Shown here: in pieces, positions 43,086-52,199 of the stretch
Layout: each line of letters opens with the position of its first letter
Numbering within the stretch: position 1 is the first letter of the stretch
Assembly: GCF_000423825.1 (NCBI RefSeq)
Contig: NZ_AUIS01000003.1
Coordinates: 1 to 64,000, forward strand
Direction of reading: 5' to 3'
DNA: 64,000 bases
DNA from: Thermithiobacillus tepidarius DSM 3134
Lineage (GTDB): Bacteria; Pseudomonadota; Gammaproteobacteria; Acidithiobacillales; Thermithiobacillaceae
The notes under the pieces: generated by a model
Database searches by the model: none
What the model saw: only the letters and a program-made list of their open reading frames with translations
What the model was told of the DNA's origin: nothing
Program-made: the position numbers and the translations under genes

Positions 43086-44041
43086 CAGCGCCCCCTTCCG
43101 CCGGTGCCGCGCTCGGCCACCCGCAGCACGGCGCTGCGGGCGCGCGGATTGCGGGCCACCTCCGCGGCGGAGGCGTGCACGGCCTTGCCGACCGCGTGCC
43201 AGGCGGGCGCGGGCAGCGCCGCCGCAGCGATGGGCAAATCCGGATGCACCTGGGCCGCTTGGGCACCGTGGCGCATGAAGCGCTTCACCAAGCGGTCTTC
43301 CAAAGAATGGAAGCTGATGACCGCCAAGCGGCCGCCGGGCGCCAGCACGGCTTCGGCCTGGGCCAGAAACTGCTGCAGTTCGTCCAATTCCCGATTGATG
43401 TGGATGCGGATCGCCTGAAAGGTGCGGGTGGCCGGATCCTTGCCGGCTTCGCGCGTGGGGACCGCCTTCGCCACCAGCGCCGCCAGCTCGCCGGTGCGGG
43501 TCAGCGGATGCTGGCCGCGCGCGGCCACGATGGCGCGAGCAATGCGCAGGGCGAAGCGTTCCTCCCCATAGTCACGCAGCACGCGCGCGACCTCGCCGAC
43601 CTCGGCCTGCGCCAGCCAGTCGGCGGCCGTCTCCCCCTGGGTGGGATCCATCCGCATGTCGAGCGGACCGTCCTGACGGAAGCTGAAGCCGCGCGCCGCC
43701 TCGTCCAGCTGGGGAGAGGACACGCCCAAATCGGCCAGGATGCCGTGGACCTGCGCGACGTCCAAACCGCTCAGCACCTGCTGCAAACGGGAAAAAGGGG
43801 AATGCACGATGGCGACGCGGGCGTCCTGGCCGAAGCGGGCGCGGCCGGCGGCGACGGCCGCGGGGTCGCGGTCCAGCAGGATGAGCCGCCCGGCAGGGCC
43901 CAGCCGTTCCAGCACGGCCGCGGCATGGCCGCCGCGCCCGAGAGTGGCGTCGACATACACCCCGTCCGGGCGAACCGCCAGGGCGTCCAGCACCGGCTCC
44001 AGCAGAACCGGCACGTGGCTGTGCCTTGCATCGTCAGTCAT
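43085..44041 (-). CDS. rsmH: 16S rRNA (cytosine-1402-N4)-methyltransferase
   Basis: RsmH methylates C1402 of 16S rRNA in the ribosomal P site. The 318-aa protein has [19 protein letters not shown], the SAM loop [37 protein letters not shown] and [14 protein letters not shown]. The ATG at 44041 follows AAGGCG and gives the normal length. An ATG at 44065, overlapping the mraZ stop, would add eight residues. Confidence 0.95.
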   Translation of the reverse strand: MTDDARHSHVPVLLEPVLDALAVRPDGVYVDATLGRGGHAAAVLERLGPAGRLILLDRDPAAVAAGRARFGQDARVAIVHSPFSRLQQVLSGLDVAQVHGILADLGVSSPQLDEAARGFSFRQDGPLDMRMDPTQGETAADWLAQAEVGEVARVLRDYGEERFALRIARAIVAARGQHPLTRTGELAALVAKAVPTREAGKDPATRTFQAIRIHINRELDELQQFLAQAEAVLAPGGRLAVISFHSLEDRLVKRFMRHGAQAAQVHPDLPIAAAALPAPAWHAVGKAVHASAAEVARNPRARSAVLRVAERGTGGRGR

Positions 44042-44061
44042 GGCAAGCGCGCCTTGAGCAC

Positions 44062-44505
44062 TCATAAAACCAGATCGCCCAGGTGGGTAAAGTCTTCATC
44101 CATAGAGGCCAGCCACTCCTCCTGCCGGAGGTTCCAAAGGCCCTGATCCCAAATCTCGAACTTGTGCACCTGTCCGACCAGGACCACGTTCTTTTCGAGG
44201 CTGGCAAAGCGGCGCAGCGTGGGCGAAATCAGCACCCGCCCCTGGGCATCCAGGCCCAGCTCTTCGGCATGCCCCACGAAGAGACGCTGGAACTTGCGGA
44301 CCGCGGGATCGGCGCTGGGGAGTTGCGCCAGCTTCCGCTCGATTTCTTCCCAGTGGGGCAAGGGATAGGCAACGAGGCAGCGATCCTTGTCGATGGTCAC
44401 CACCAGCTGTCCGCGGCACTGCACCTCCAGCCACTCGCGAAAGCGAGCCGGGACGTTGAGACGCCCCTTGCTGTCCATGCTGTGCTGGTGGGTTCCGCGA
44501 AACAT
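44062..44505 (-). CDS. mraZ: Transcriptional regulator MraZ
   Basis: MraZ is a ring-forming DNA-binding protein that represses its own dcw operon in E. coli. The 147-aa protein has two SpoVT/AbrB-like halves: [20 protein letters not shown] (about 2-21) and [20 protein letters not shown]. It is the first gene of the cluster. Three 10-bp repeats and a strong promoter lie just upstream, so autoregulation is very likely. Confidence 0.95.
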   Translation of the reverse strand: MFRGTHQHSMDSKGRLNVPARFREWLEVQCRGQLVVTIDKDRCLVAYPLPHWEEIERKLAQLPSADPAVRKFQRLFVGHAEELGLDAQGRVLISPTLRRFASLEKNVVLVGQVHKFEIWDQGLWNLRQEEWLASMDEDFTHLGDLVL

Positions 44506-44530
44506 CCGGCTTTACTCTCCCCCCTTGGAA

Positions 44531-44557
44531 CCACTTTTACCCACTTATCCCCACTTT
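44531..44557 (-). promoter_or_regulatory. MraZ operator: three direct repeats with exact 10-bp period
   Basis: On the minus strand the unit AGTGG(G) occurs three times, at 44551, 44541 and 44531 (seen as CCACTT on the plus strand). The period is exactly ten bases. This matches known MraZ boxes, which are spaced repeats of TGGG upstream of mraZ. They lie between the predicted start point and the mraZ ATG, where a bound ring would block transcription. Confidence 0.85.
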
Positions 44558-44564
44558 GATCCGA

Positions 44565-44593
44565 AGAATAGTGACCCATCCCCCACCTGTCAA
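44565..44593 (-). promoter_or_regulatory. Sigma-70 promoter of the dcw cluster
   Basis: On the minus strand a perfect -35 TTGACA (44588-44593) is 17 bases from the -10 TATTCT (44565-44570). Transcription would start near 44558, at the edge of the MraZ boxes and about 50 bases before the mraZ ATG at 44505. It is the only strong promoter recognised for the roughly 17-kb run of overlapping genes that follows. Confidence 0.8.
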
Positions 44594-44641
44594 GGTGAAC
44601 AAAAGTGCACCGGACGCATAAGGAAACCCTTAAATTTCAGG

Positions 44642-44677
44642 AAAAAAAGAAGGGCCCACCGCATCAGCGGTGGGCCC
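44642..44677 (-). terminator. Rho-independent terminator of rnpB
   Basis: A perfect 11-bp stem is formed by GGGCCCACCGC (44652-44662) and GCGGTGGGCCC (44667-44677) with the loop ATCA. On the minus strand it is followed by TTCTTTTTTTC, the T-tract at 44642-44650. It lies about 20 bases past the 3' end of RNase P RNA. Confidence 0.85.
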
Positions 44678-44698
44678 CTCCTTCTTAAGCTGTATGAT

Positions 44699-45046
44699 GT
44701 TGAGCAGGCCTGTAAGCCGGGTTCTGTCGAGGGCGGCCATTCCTCTTGGTCCCGGCTCGCGCCGGGACTCCAGCAACCTACCCGCGTGCCATGCGGGCCG
44801 CATGATCGCACGCCTATTTGGTCTTGCTCCAGGCGGGGTTTACCCTGCCACTCCCGTTGCCGGCAGCGCGGTGCGCTCTTACCGCACCTTTTCACCCTTA
44901 CCTGCCCCTTGCGGGACATCGGCGGTATCTTTTCTGTGGCACTTTCCGTCGGCTCACGCCGCCCGGCCGTTAGCCGGCGCCTTGCCCTATGGAGCCCGGA
45001 CTTTCCTCCGGGATCGCTCCCGGCGGCCGCCCAGCCTGCTCAACGC
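44699..45046 (-). ncRNA. rnpB: RNase P RNA (class A)
   Basis: This is the catalytic RNA of RNase P, which trims tRNA 5' leaders. On the minus strand the universal blocks are present in order: GAGGAAAGTCCGGGCTCC near 45010, the AAGGGTGAAAAGGTGCGGTA region, and near the end CGACAGAACCCGGCTTA. The 5' GTTGAGCAGGC pairs with 3' GCCTGCTCAAC to close helix P1, which sets the ends to within a few bases. The length is about 348 nt. It has its own promoter and terminator. Confidence 0.95.
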
Positions 45047-45050
45047 GCTC

Positions 45051-45056
45051 ATTATA
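45051..45056 (-). promoter_or_regulatory. -10 box of the rnpB promoter
   Basis: On the minus strand a perfect TATAAT sits seven bases before the predicted RNA 5' end (about 45044). The -35 region falls in the tandem GAGTGAT repeats and has no clear TTGACA, so the repeats may themselves form part of the promoter. Confidence 0.65.
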
Positions 45057-45065
45057 TCATTAATC

Positions 45066-45097
45066 GAGTGATGAGTGATGAGTGATGAGTGATGAGT
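45066..45097. repeat. Four tandem copies of the 7-bp unit GAGTGAT
   Basis: Four exact copies of GAGTGAT begin at 45066, 45073, 45080 and 45087, followed by a partial GAGTCC. They lie directly upstream of the rnpB -10 box. Such perfect short repeats are prone to copy-number change. Confidence 0.9.
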
Positions 45098-45152
45098 CCA
45101 GGCTGGGGCGGGCGAGATGCCGCATCCAGCTTGGTGCATCATCGCCAGGATC

Positions 45153-45178
45153 GTAGGAGCGGGCTTACCCGCTCCTAC
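45153..45178. repeat. REP-like hairpin
   Basis: GTAGGAGCGGG (45153-45163) and CCCGCTCCTAC (45168-45178) form a perfect 11-bp stem with a four-base loop. The left arm is the same as in the element at 18224-18246. The rest of the gap up to rsmI (45179-45324) shows no gene, only GC-rich sequence. Confidence 0.75.
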
Positions 45179-45324
45179 ATCTGAGGTGGTCGGGCCTGGG
45201 CCTTGCCAAGCCTGCGGGGCTCCCATCTTAGCCGCCGGGTGCCGCAACCCCGACGGGAAGAGTGCGCGGGTCGCGGCGCAGCCGCGCCTGTTATCCGCAA
45301 CTTCGCGCGCTCAGCCCCGCCCCC

Positions 45325-46170
45325 TCAACTCTCTTTCAACTCCAGCGCCCGCCCATACACCTGCTTGCGCGGCAGCCCGCTGATCTGCACCGCCACGGCG
45401 ACGGCCCGGCTCAGGGGCAGGGCCTGCAGCAAGGGCGCGAGCAGCCTGTCCAGGTCCTGCTCCCCGGCCGAGGCGGCACCCTTTTCCGCGCCGGCCAGGA
45501 CCAGGACCATCTCGCCGCGGCACTTCTCTGGCTGAGCCTGCAGCATGGCCAGCAATCCGCCGAGACTGTCGCGCAGGATTTCCTCGTGTACCTTGGTCAA
45601 CTCGCGGCCGATCGCCGCCGAGCGCTCCGCGCCGAAGGCCGCGGCCATGTCCGCCAGCGTCTCCGTGATCCGGCGCGGGGATTCGAACCAGATCATGGTG
45701 CGGGTTTCGGAGGCGAGGGCCTGCAGGGCCGCACGGCGAGCCGCGGCCTTGGCCGGCAGGAAACCCTCGAAGCAGAAGCGATCGCTGGGCAGACCGGAAG
45801 CGGCCAGGGCCGCCAGCACGGCGCTCGGCCCCGGCACCACCCGGACCGGAATCCGTGCTTCCCGGGCGGCGCGCAGCAGGAAAAAGCCGGGGTCGGAGAC
45901 CAGCGGCATGCCCGCATCGCTGATCAGCGCCAGGCTTTCGCCGGCCTGCAGGCGGGCCAGCAGGCGCGGCGTTTCCTCCCGCTCGTTGTGCTCGTGCAGG
46001 GACTGCAGCCGAGGGCGCAGCGCGAAATGGTCCAGGAGCTTGCGCGAATGCCGGGTATCCTCCGCCAGCACCAGGTCCACCCGGGCCAGCACCTCCCGGG
46101 CCCGCGGCGAAAAATCGCCCAGATTGCCGATGGGTGTGCCGACCACATACAAAATCCCAGCTTCTGCCAT
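45325..46170 (-). CDS. rsmI: 16S rRNA (cytidine-1402-2'-O)-methyltransferase
   Basis: RsmI 2'-O-methylates C1402 of 16S rRNA, the same base that RsmH methylates on N4. The 281-aa SAM-dependent enzyme has ILYVVGTPIGNLGDFSPRA (about 6-24), EDTRHSRKLLDH, LISDAGMPLVSDPG and VPGPSAVLAALAASGLP. The longer open frame to 46665 is antisense to lpoA and is not supported. It is divergent from lpoA, as yraL and lpoA are in E. coli. Confidence 0.94.
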   Translation of the reverse strand: MAEAGILYVVGTPIGNLGDFSPRAREVLARVDLVLAEDTRHSRKLLDHFALRPRLQSLHEHNEREETPRLLARLQAGESLALISDAGMPLVSDPGFFLLRAAREARIPVRVVPGPSAVLAALAASGLPSDRFCFEGFLPAKAAARRAALQALASETRTMIWFESPRRITETLADMAAAFGAERSAAIGRELTKVHEEILRDSLGGLLAMLQAQPEKCRGEMVLVLAGAEKGAASAGEQDLDRLLAPLLQALPLSRAVAVAVQISGLPRKQVYGRALELKES

Positions 46171-46246
46171 ATCCGTGACGGGCTCCCGCGCTCCCTGACA
46201 AGCAACAGTCCATATTCTATATGAATGGGGGACAAGCCGCTCGCAA

Positions 46247-46275
46247 TTGATCTGCGCGCCAAAGCTCCCTACACT
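46247..46275 (+). promoter_or_regulatory. Sigma-70 promoter of the lpoA operon
   Basis: A -35 TTGATC (46247-46252) and a -10 TACACT (46270-46275) are 17 bases apart. Transcription would begin near 46282 and serve lpoA, yraN and diaA, whose genes overlap. Confidence 0.65.
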
Positions 46276-46319
46276 GCTTGCTTTGATGCGCGCGCATGCT
46301 GCACGGTGACACTCAACAG

Positions 46320-47538
46320 ATGCCAAAACAGAACGAGCGCCGGCCTGTGGCCAAACCCCATTCGCCCGTCCGCACAGCCGGGTTGCTGATTGCCGTGCTG
46401 GGGATCGCGGGTGCGCTGGGTACGCGCCCCGGACGCGCCGCCGAGCTCCCGCCGGCGCCCGCCGACCAGCCGGCCGCATCCGCTCCGCCCGCGCGCGCCT
46501 GCGCGCTCCTCCCCGAGTCCGGCCACTACGCCGCGCTGGCCAACGCCATCCGCATAGGCCTGGAAAGCGCGGCCGGGCAGCCGAACCCGCCGCCGCGGCT
46601 GGCGATACGGAGCTATGACACCCAGGGCCAGCCGCAAGCGGCGGCCGCCGCCTACCGGCAGGCACTGCGCGACGGTTGCGCGGTCATCATCGGCCCGCTG
46701 CTGCGCCAGGAGGCGGCGACCGTCATCCGCTCCCGCCAGGACACGGATCCGCCCCTGCTGACCCTCACGCCCATCGCAGCTCCTGTGCAGAAAGGCTTGT
46801 ACCAGTTCGGCCTGCCGCCGGAGCAGGAGATGGAGCAAATCGCAGAGGATGCCTGGACGGCGGGCTACCGCCATCCCGCGCTGATCTTCCCGCAAAACGA
46901 GATGGGCACCCGGCTGCGCGACGCCTTCGTCCAGGCGTGGCGCCGCCAGGGCGGACAGGTGGCGGCGGCCACGCCGCTGCCCGCCCGGAACGAGGATCCG
47001 GACGGGCTGATCCGCAGGGCGCTGGGCCTGGACGAGACCCAGCCATCCGACGCTGACGGCGATGCCGCCGCGCCGGCATCGCAACCGGCCGCGGACTTCG
47101 TGCTGCTGCTGGTCAGCGATGTCCGCGCCCGCGCCCTCATGCCGGTCTTGCGCAGCTACGCCCTCGATCTGCCGGTTTTCAGCAGCTCCCGGGTTTACAG
47201 CACCCAGCCCGACCCGTTGCGGGACAGTGTGCTGGATGCCCTGAGCTTCGTCGACATGCCCTGGCTGCTCAGTCCCGGCGAGGAATGGACGCTGCTGCGC
47301 CAGGAACTGGCCCAAAAACTGCCGGCACGCAACGAAATCACCTGGCGGCTGGCGGCTTTGGGCCTCGACAGCTACCAGATTGCGCTGCGCATCTGGCAGG
47401 GGCAGACCCAGAGCGCCTACGCCGGCGCCACCGGCCTGATCAGCTTCGCGGACAATGGCATCCTGCAGCGGCGACTCATCTGGGCGGCGTACGAGCAGGG
47501 GCAAGTCCGGCTGCGCAATGGCCCGCCGCCGAAGCTGC

Positions 47539-47546
<8 letters not shown>
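46320..47546 (+). CDS. lpoA: Penicillin-binding protein activator, LpoA C-terminal-domain type
   Basis: LpoA stimulates PBP1A from the outer membrane. This 408-aa protein covers the periplasmic-binding-like LppC domain, with CALLPESGHYAALANAIRIG (about 59-78), CAVIIGPLLRQEA and the late block ISFADNGILQRRLIWAAYEQ. The N-terminal TPR domain of the long E. coli form is missing, as in several other lineages. It has a signal peptide (about 1-39), but no lipobox Cys is visible, so lipid anchoring is doubtful. The ATG at 46320 is chosen; 46296 is in frame. It overlaps yraN by eight bases. Confidence 0.82.
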
Positions 47547-48512
<966 letters not shown>

Positions 48513-48544
48513 AGCCCCCGCCCGCTTCACACAAAGGAGTCTCC

Positions 48545-49117
48545 ATGCGTCGTACTGCTTCTCTCTTTCTTGCTCTCGCCCTGCCCGCCGTGCTCGGCGG
48601 CTGCGCCGCGGCCGTGGTCGGCGGCTTGGCCACGGGCGCCTACGTGGCCCAGGATCGCCGCACCGTCGGCAGCCTGGTGGACGACAAGATGCTTGCGGTC
48701 AAGGCCACCTCGGCGCTGCGCCAGGACCCCTTGACCGTGCCGGGCCGCATCATCGTGTCCAGCTTCAACGGCACCGTGCTGCTGGTGGGCGAGGTACCCA
48801 GCGAGGAGGCCAAGGCACGGGCGGGCGATCTGGTGCAGCGGCAGGGCGGCGTGCAGCGGGTGGTCAATGAACTGCGCGTCGGCCCCATCGCTCCGTTGGG
48901 GGAGCGCGCCAAGGACTCCTGGATCACGGCCGAGGTGAAGACGCGCCTCCTGGCCGCCGAGGACCATCCCGGCCTCAAGGTCAACGTGACGGTGGATCGC
49001 GGCGTCGTGTACCTGCAAGGCCTGGTGCGCCAGGACGAAGGCGACTGGGCGGCCGATGTGGCCAGCCACGTCAGCGGCGTCACCCAGGTGGTCAAGGTCT
49101 ACGAGTACATCTCCTGA
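48545..49117 (+). CDS. dolP: Outer-membrane lipoprotein DolP (BON domains)
   Basis: DolP (YraP) supports outer-membrane integrity and BAM function. The 190-aa protein has a signal peptide with lipobox LGGC (Cys near 20) and two BON domains: [20 protein letters not shown] and [20 protein letters not shown], each followed by a VxLxG strand. The ribosome site AAAGGAG precedes the ATG at 48545. It ends one base before rfaE2. Confidence 0.93.
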   Translation: MRRTASLFLALALPAVLGGCAAAVVGGLATGAYVAQDRRTVGSLVDDKMLAVKATSALRQDPLTVPGRIIVSSFNGTVLLVGEVPSEEAKARAGDLVQRQGGVQRVVNELRVGPIAPLGERAKDSWITAEVKTRLLAAEDHPGLKVNVTVDRGVVYLQGLVRQDEGDWAADVASHVSGVTQVVKVYEYIS

Positions 49118-49118
49118 C

Positions 49119-49616
49119 ATGGACGCCCCGCCCCGCTTCCGCCGCAAGATCATCCGGGATTGGCAGGCGCTGGCCGCCGCCTGCGGTGGGCGGCGGCCGC
49201 TGGTCTTCACCAACGGCTGCTTCGACATCCTGCACCGCGGCCACGTCACCTACCTGGACCAGGCGCGCAGCCTGGGGGCGGCGCTGGTGGTCGGGGTCAA
49301 CACGGACGCCTCCGTGCACCGCCTGAACAAGGGGCCGGAACGCCCCATCAACCCGCTGGAAGACCGCCTGGAAGTGCTGGCCGCCCTGGAGAGCGTGGAT
49401 TTCGTGACCGCTTTCGACGAGGACACCCCGCTGCAACTGATCACCGCCCTGCAGCCGGACGTGCTGGTCAAGGGCGGCGACTGGCCGGTGACGGCCATCG
49501 TCGGCGCCGACCTGGTGCTGGCCCGCGGCGGCCAGGTGCATTCCATTCCCTTCGAGCATGAACGCTCCACCACCGCGCTGGTGAGGCGTCTGCAGGAGAC
49601 CGGCCATGGCCGTTGA
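49119..49616 (+). CDS. rfaE2: D-glycero-beta-D-manno-heptose 1-phosphate adenylyltransferase
   Basis: RfaE2 makes ADP-heptose for the LPS inner core. The 165-aa protein is the stand-alone second half of what is the fused HldE in E. coli. Signature motifs are [20 protein letters not shown] (about 28-47, with the nucleotidyltransferase H-x-G-H) and VKGGDW. It overlaps the FAD-linked oxidase by 11 bases. No kinase half (RfaE1) is in the window. Confidence 0.93.
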   Translation: MDAPPRFRRKIIRDWQALAAACGGRRPLVFTNGCFDILHRGHVTYLDQARSLGAALVVGVNTDASVHRLNKGPERPINPLEDRLEVLAALESVDFVTAFDEDTPLQLITALQPDVLVKGGDWPVTAIVGADLVLARGGQVHSIPFEHERSTTALVRRLQETGHGR

Positions 49617-51006
49617 CGCCTTCGCGAGTGTCCTGCGCGAGCTGGAGGATGGCCTGGGCTCCGCACGGGTTTTGGCCGACGACTTCGCGCGCCAAGCCTA
49701 CGCCAGCGACGACACGCCCAAATCCTGCCCGCCGCAGGCGGTGGTCTTCCCCCGCAGCCACGCGGAGGTCCGCGCCATCATGGAGATCGCCCTGCGCCAT
49801 CGCCTCCCCCTGGTGGCGCGCGGTGCCGGGTCCGGCAACGTGGGCGGCGCCCTGCCGGTGGCCGGCAGCGTCGTGGTCAGCTTCGAGTGCATGACGCGCA
49901 TTCTCGACTTCGATCCGGCCAATCGCACCATCACCGTGGAGAGCGGCGTGGTGACCGGCGACATCGACCGGCTGGCCCGCAGCCAAGGTCTCTTCTATCC
50001 GCCCGATCCGGGCAGCGCGCCCTATTGCCGCATCGGCGGCAATCTGGCCATGAACGCCGCCGGCCCCAAGGCGGTCAAGTATGGCGTGACCCGCGATTAC
50101 GTGCTCGGCCTGCGTGCGGTGACCGGCACCGGCGCCGAGATCCACACCGGCTGCCGCACCAGCAAGGGCGTGGTGGGCTACGATCTCACCCGGCTGCTGG
50201 TGGGCAGCGAGGGCACCCTGGCGCTGATCACCGAAGCGACCCTGCGGCTCCTGCCGGCGCCGGCCGCCAAGGCCACCCTGCGGGTCTGCTACGACGGCAG
50301 CGTGCCGGCCTGCGCCGCGGTGGCGCGCGTCATGCGCCAGCCGGTGATCCCCAGCGCCCTGGAGTTCATGGATCACCACGCGATCGCCGCCATCCGCGCC
50401 GCCGGCGCGGCGTCCGACCTGCCGGCCGGCACCCAGGCCCTGCTCATGGTGGAGGCGGATGGCGACCCCGCCGACGTAGCGCGCCAGACCGCCGCCCTGA
50501 AGGCGGCCCTGCAGGGACCGGGCCTGCTGGAGCTGCAGGAGGCGCAGGACCCCGCCGCCGTCGCCGCCCTGTGGAGCGCGCGCAAGTCCCTGTCCGGCGC
50601 CATCAAGCGCATCGCGCCCCTGAAAATCAACGAGGACGTGGTGGTGCCCGTCAGCCGCCTGGCCGAGCTGGTCGCCCACGTGGACCGGCTGGCCCGCGAC
50701 TGGCGCATTTCCATCGTCGCCTTCGGCCATGCCGGCAACGGCAACCTGCACGTGAACCTGATGGTGCACCCGGACGACGCGGATGAGATGGCGCGCGCGC
50801 GCGAGGCGCTGCACCGCCTCTTCGCCGAGGTGCTGCGCCTGGGCGGCACGCTCTCCGGCGAACACGGCATCGGCACGGAAAAGCGCAACTACCTGCCCCT
50901 GGAACTCGACCCGCCCACCCTCGCGGTCATGCGCGCCATCAAGGCCCAGTTCGACCCCTTCGATCTCCTCAATCCCGGCAAGACGCTCCCGGATTCCGAT
51001 CAATGA
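49606..51006 (+). CDS. FAD-linked oxidase, D-lactate/glycolate dehydrogenase type (GlcD-like)
   Basis: This 466-aa flavoprotein oxidises a 2-hydroxy acid. It has the FAD-binding core [20 protein letters not shown] (about 67-86), [20 protein letters not shown] and [12 protein letters not shown], then a C-terminal FAD-oxidase domain ending [20 protein letters not shown]. The length fits the GlcD/DLD group. D-lactate and glycolate cannot be told apart here, and no GlcE or GlcF partner follows, which leans towards a single-subunit D-lactate-type enzyme. Confidence 0.85.
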   Translation: MAVDAFASVLRELEDGLGSARVLADDFARQAYASDDTPKSCPPQAVVFPRSHAEVRAIMEIALRHRLPLVARGAGSGNVGGALPVAGSVVVSFECMTRILDFDPANRTITVESGVVTGDIDRLARSQGLFYPPDPGSAPYCRIGGNLAMNAAGPKAVKYGVTRDYVLGLRAVTGTGAEIHTGCRTSKGVVGYDLTRLLVGSEGTLALITEATLRLLPAPAAKATLRVCYDGSVPACAAVARVMRQPVIPSALEFMDHHAIAAIRAAGAASDLPAGTQALLMVEADGDPADVARQTAALKAALQGPGLLELQEAQDPAAVAALWSARKSLSGAIKRIAPLKINEDVVVPVSRLAELVAHVDRLARDWRISIVAFGHAGNGNLHVNLMVHPDDADEMARAREALHRLFAEVLRLGGTLSGEHGIGTEKRNYLPLELDPPTLAVMRAIKAQFDPFDLLNPGKTLPDSDQ

Positions 51007-51773
51007 GCAGCACCGTCCTGCATGCCGTCCAGGCCGTGCGCCACATCGCCCTCAAGCAGTGGCCCGAGGACTTCGGCATGACGGTGCTGGTCGATACGGC
51101 CGCCCAGCGGGTGCTGCGCCAAGGCGACATCCGCGTCTATCTCTTCCGCGCCGGCGTGATCGGCTTTTATGACGCGCCGCCGGCCTTGCAGGCCAGGGTG
51201 CTGGCCAGGGTGCAGGCCGACTTCGAGCCGCTGGATACGCCCCATGGCGAAGAGGTGCAGATCGGCCTGGGAGAGCGGGACGGCGTCGGCAAGGACGGCA
51301 TCACGCTCCGGCAACTGGACGACGAGCGCCTGCTCCTCGTCGCCCTGCGCCTGGCGCAGAGCGTCGCCCTGGAGCTGCACGAGGAAGCGGTGGAAAACCT
51401 CATGGAGACCACGCTGAACCTGCTCAATCAGGTGGAGGCCAGCGGCCGCCTGCCGGGACGGCGCAGCAACCATCTCAAATTCCTGGCCTCCACTTCGGCC
51501 ACCCGCACCGAAATCCTCGCCCGCTTGGCGGTGCTGGACAACCCGGACATCGTCTGGGACGAGCCCGGCCTGGAGCTGCTGTCGCGCGACCTGTCCGCCG
51601 ACCTGGAGCTCACCAGCCGCTTTCGGGCGCTGGATGAAAAGCTCGACGCCATCAGCGAAGGGCTGGAAGTCATCATCGAAGGCAGCCGCCACAACCGCGA
51701 GACGCTGCTGGAGTGGATCATCATCGTCCTGATCGCCCTGGAAGGGTTGATCATGCTCATCGGGCCGGACTGA
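51003..51773 (+). CDS. RMD1/YagE family (DUF155) protein
   Basis: This 256-aa protein belongs to the DUF155 family, related to yeast Rmd1 and Sif2. Recognisable text is VYLFRAGVIGFYDAP, then LAQSVALELHEEAVENLMET (about 119-138). The single membrane anchor is near the C-terminus (WIIIVLIALEGLIMLI, about 239-254). Its biochemical role in bacteria is unknown. The start overlaps the preceding oxidase stop by four bases. Confidence 0.85.
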   Translation: MSSTVLHAVQAVRHIALKQWPEDFGMTVLVDTAAQRVLRQGDIRVYLFRAGVIGFYDAPPALQARVLARVQADFEPLDTPHGEEVQIGLGERDGVGKDGITLRQLDDERLLLVALRLAQSVALELHEEAVENLMETTLNLLNQVEASGRLPGRRSNHLKFLASTSATRTEILARLAVLDNPDIVWDEPGLELLSRDLSADLELTSRFRALDEKLDAISEGLEVIIEGSRHNRETLLEWIIIVLIALEGLIMLIGPD

Positions 51774-51797
51774 GCGGTCTTCATGTCCCGCACCAAA

Positions 51798-51835
51798 GTC
51801 CTAGCACTTAAGCCGGAAACAAGAAGCACTAGGAC
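51798..51835. repeat. Imperfect 12-bp inverted repeat upstream of a candidate promoter
   Basis: GTCCTAGCACTT (51798-51809) and AAGCACTAGGAC (51824-51835) match as inverted arms in 10 of 12 positions, centred on 51816. The right arm reaches the -35 position of the TATACT box at 51847. It looks like a binding site for a dimeric regulator rather than a terminator, as no T-tract follows. Confidence 0.5.
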
Positions 51836-51846
51836 GAAAGGCGGTC

Positions 51847-51852
51847 TATACT
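51847..51852 (+). promoter_or_regulatory. Candidate -10 box TATACT
   Basis: TATACT stands 12 bases after the inverted repeat, with no good -35 hexamer, as is common for activator-dependent promoters. Transcription would start near 51859 and could yield the RNA described for 51858-52051. Confidence 0.45.
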
Positions 51853-51857
51853 TCAGA

Positions 51858-52051
51858 GAAGTTGTTGGTTTCCCTCCAGCGCCTTGTTTCCACCAGCCGA
51901 GCGGCTCATTGCAAGCCACCAGGCGGCAGGCCATGACCAAGCGCGGATTACCTTTTGTCCATCGCAGCCGCCCTCGCGGAAGCGGCCGGCGGCCGGCAGG
52001 CCGGAAAACGGTGCAGAGTACCCAAAGGGCGAGCGCAGGCTCGCCCTTTTT
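51858..52051 (+). ncRNA. Candidate small RNA or 5' leader of the broken oxidase gene
   Basis: Between a possible promoter (51847) and a strong terminator (52027-52051) lies about 190 bases without a convincing gene. Local pairings are visible: AGCCGAGCGGCT and GGCGGC with GCCGCC. The sequence did not match 6S RNA, cobalamin, TPP or cyclic-di-GMP riboswitch signatures known to me. It may be an sRNA or an attenuated leader for the multicopper oxidase 150 bases downstream. Existence as a transcript is inference. Confidence 0.35.
52027..52051 (+). terminator. Rho-independent terminator
   Basis: GGGCGAGC (52027-52034) and GCTCGCCC (52039-52046) form a perfect 8-bp stem with loop GCAG and are followed by five T (52047-52051). 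The preceding AAA extends the stem to 11 bp. It lies 149 bases before the oxidase pseudogene start. Confidence 0.85.
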
Positions 52052-52199
52052 CGTTCGCCCGGCGAACGGCCTCGGCGGGACCACGGCGTCACCGTCCATG
52101 GCAAGCAGCATCGAGGCAACCAGCAGCAACGGAGGAAAGCGACCCTAAACAGAACCTGCACCACTCCATCTGCGGCTCTTCGAGCCAGGAGGAGTAATC

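Noticed and set aside
44670-45071. Small open frames on either strand around 44.6-45.1 kb
   Set aside because: This DNA is the RNase P RNA gene with conserved structural blocks; the frames are by-products.
45066-45097. CRISPR-like array
   Set aside because: The unit is only seven bases with no spacers, so it is a simple tandem repeat.
51858-52051. 6S RNA
   Set aside because: The two ends do not form the long closing rod of 6S RNA, and the usual zapA/ygfA neighbourhood is absent.
51783-52148. 121-aa open frame before the oxidase pseudogene
   Set aside because: It runs through a strong terminator, lacks a ribosome site and has shadow-like Arg/Ser/Pro composition.
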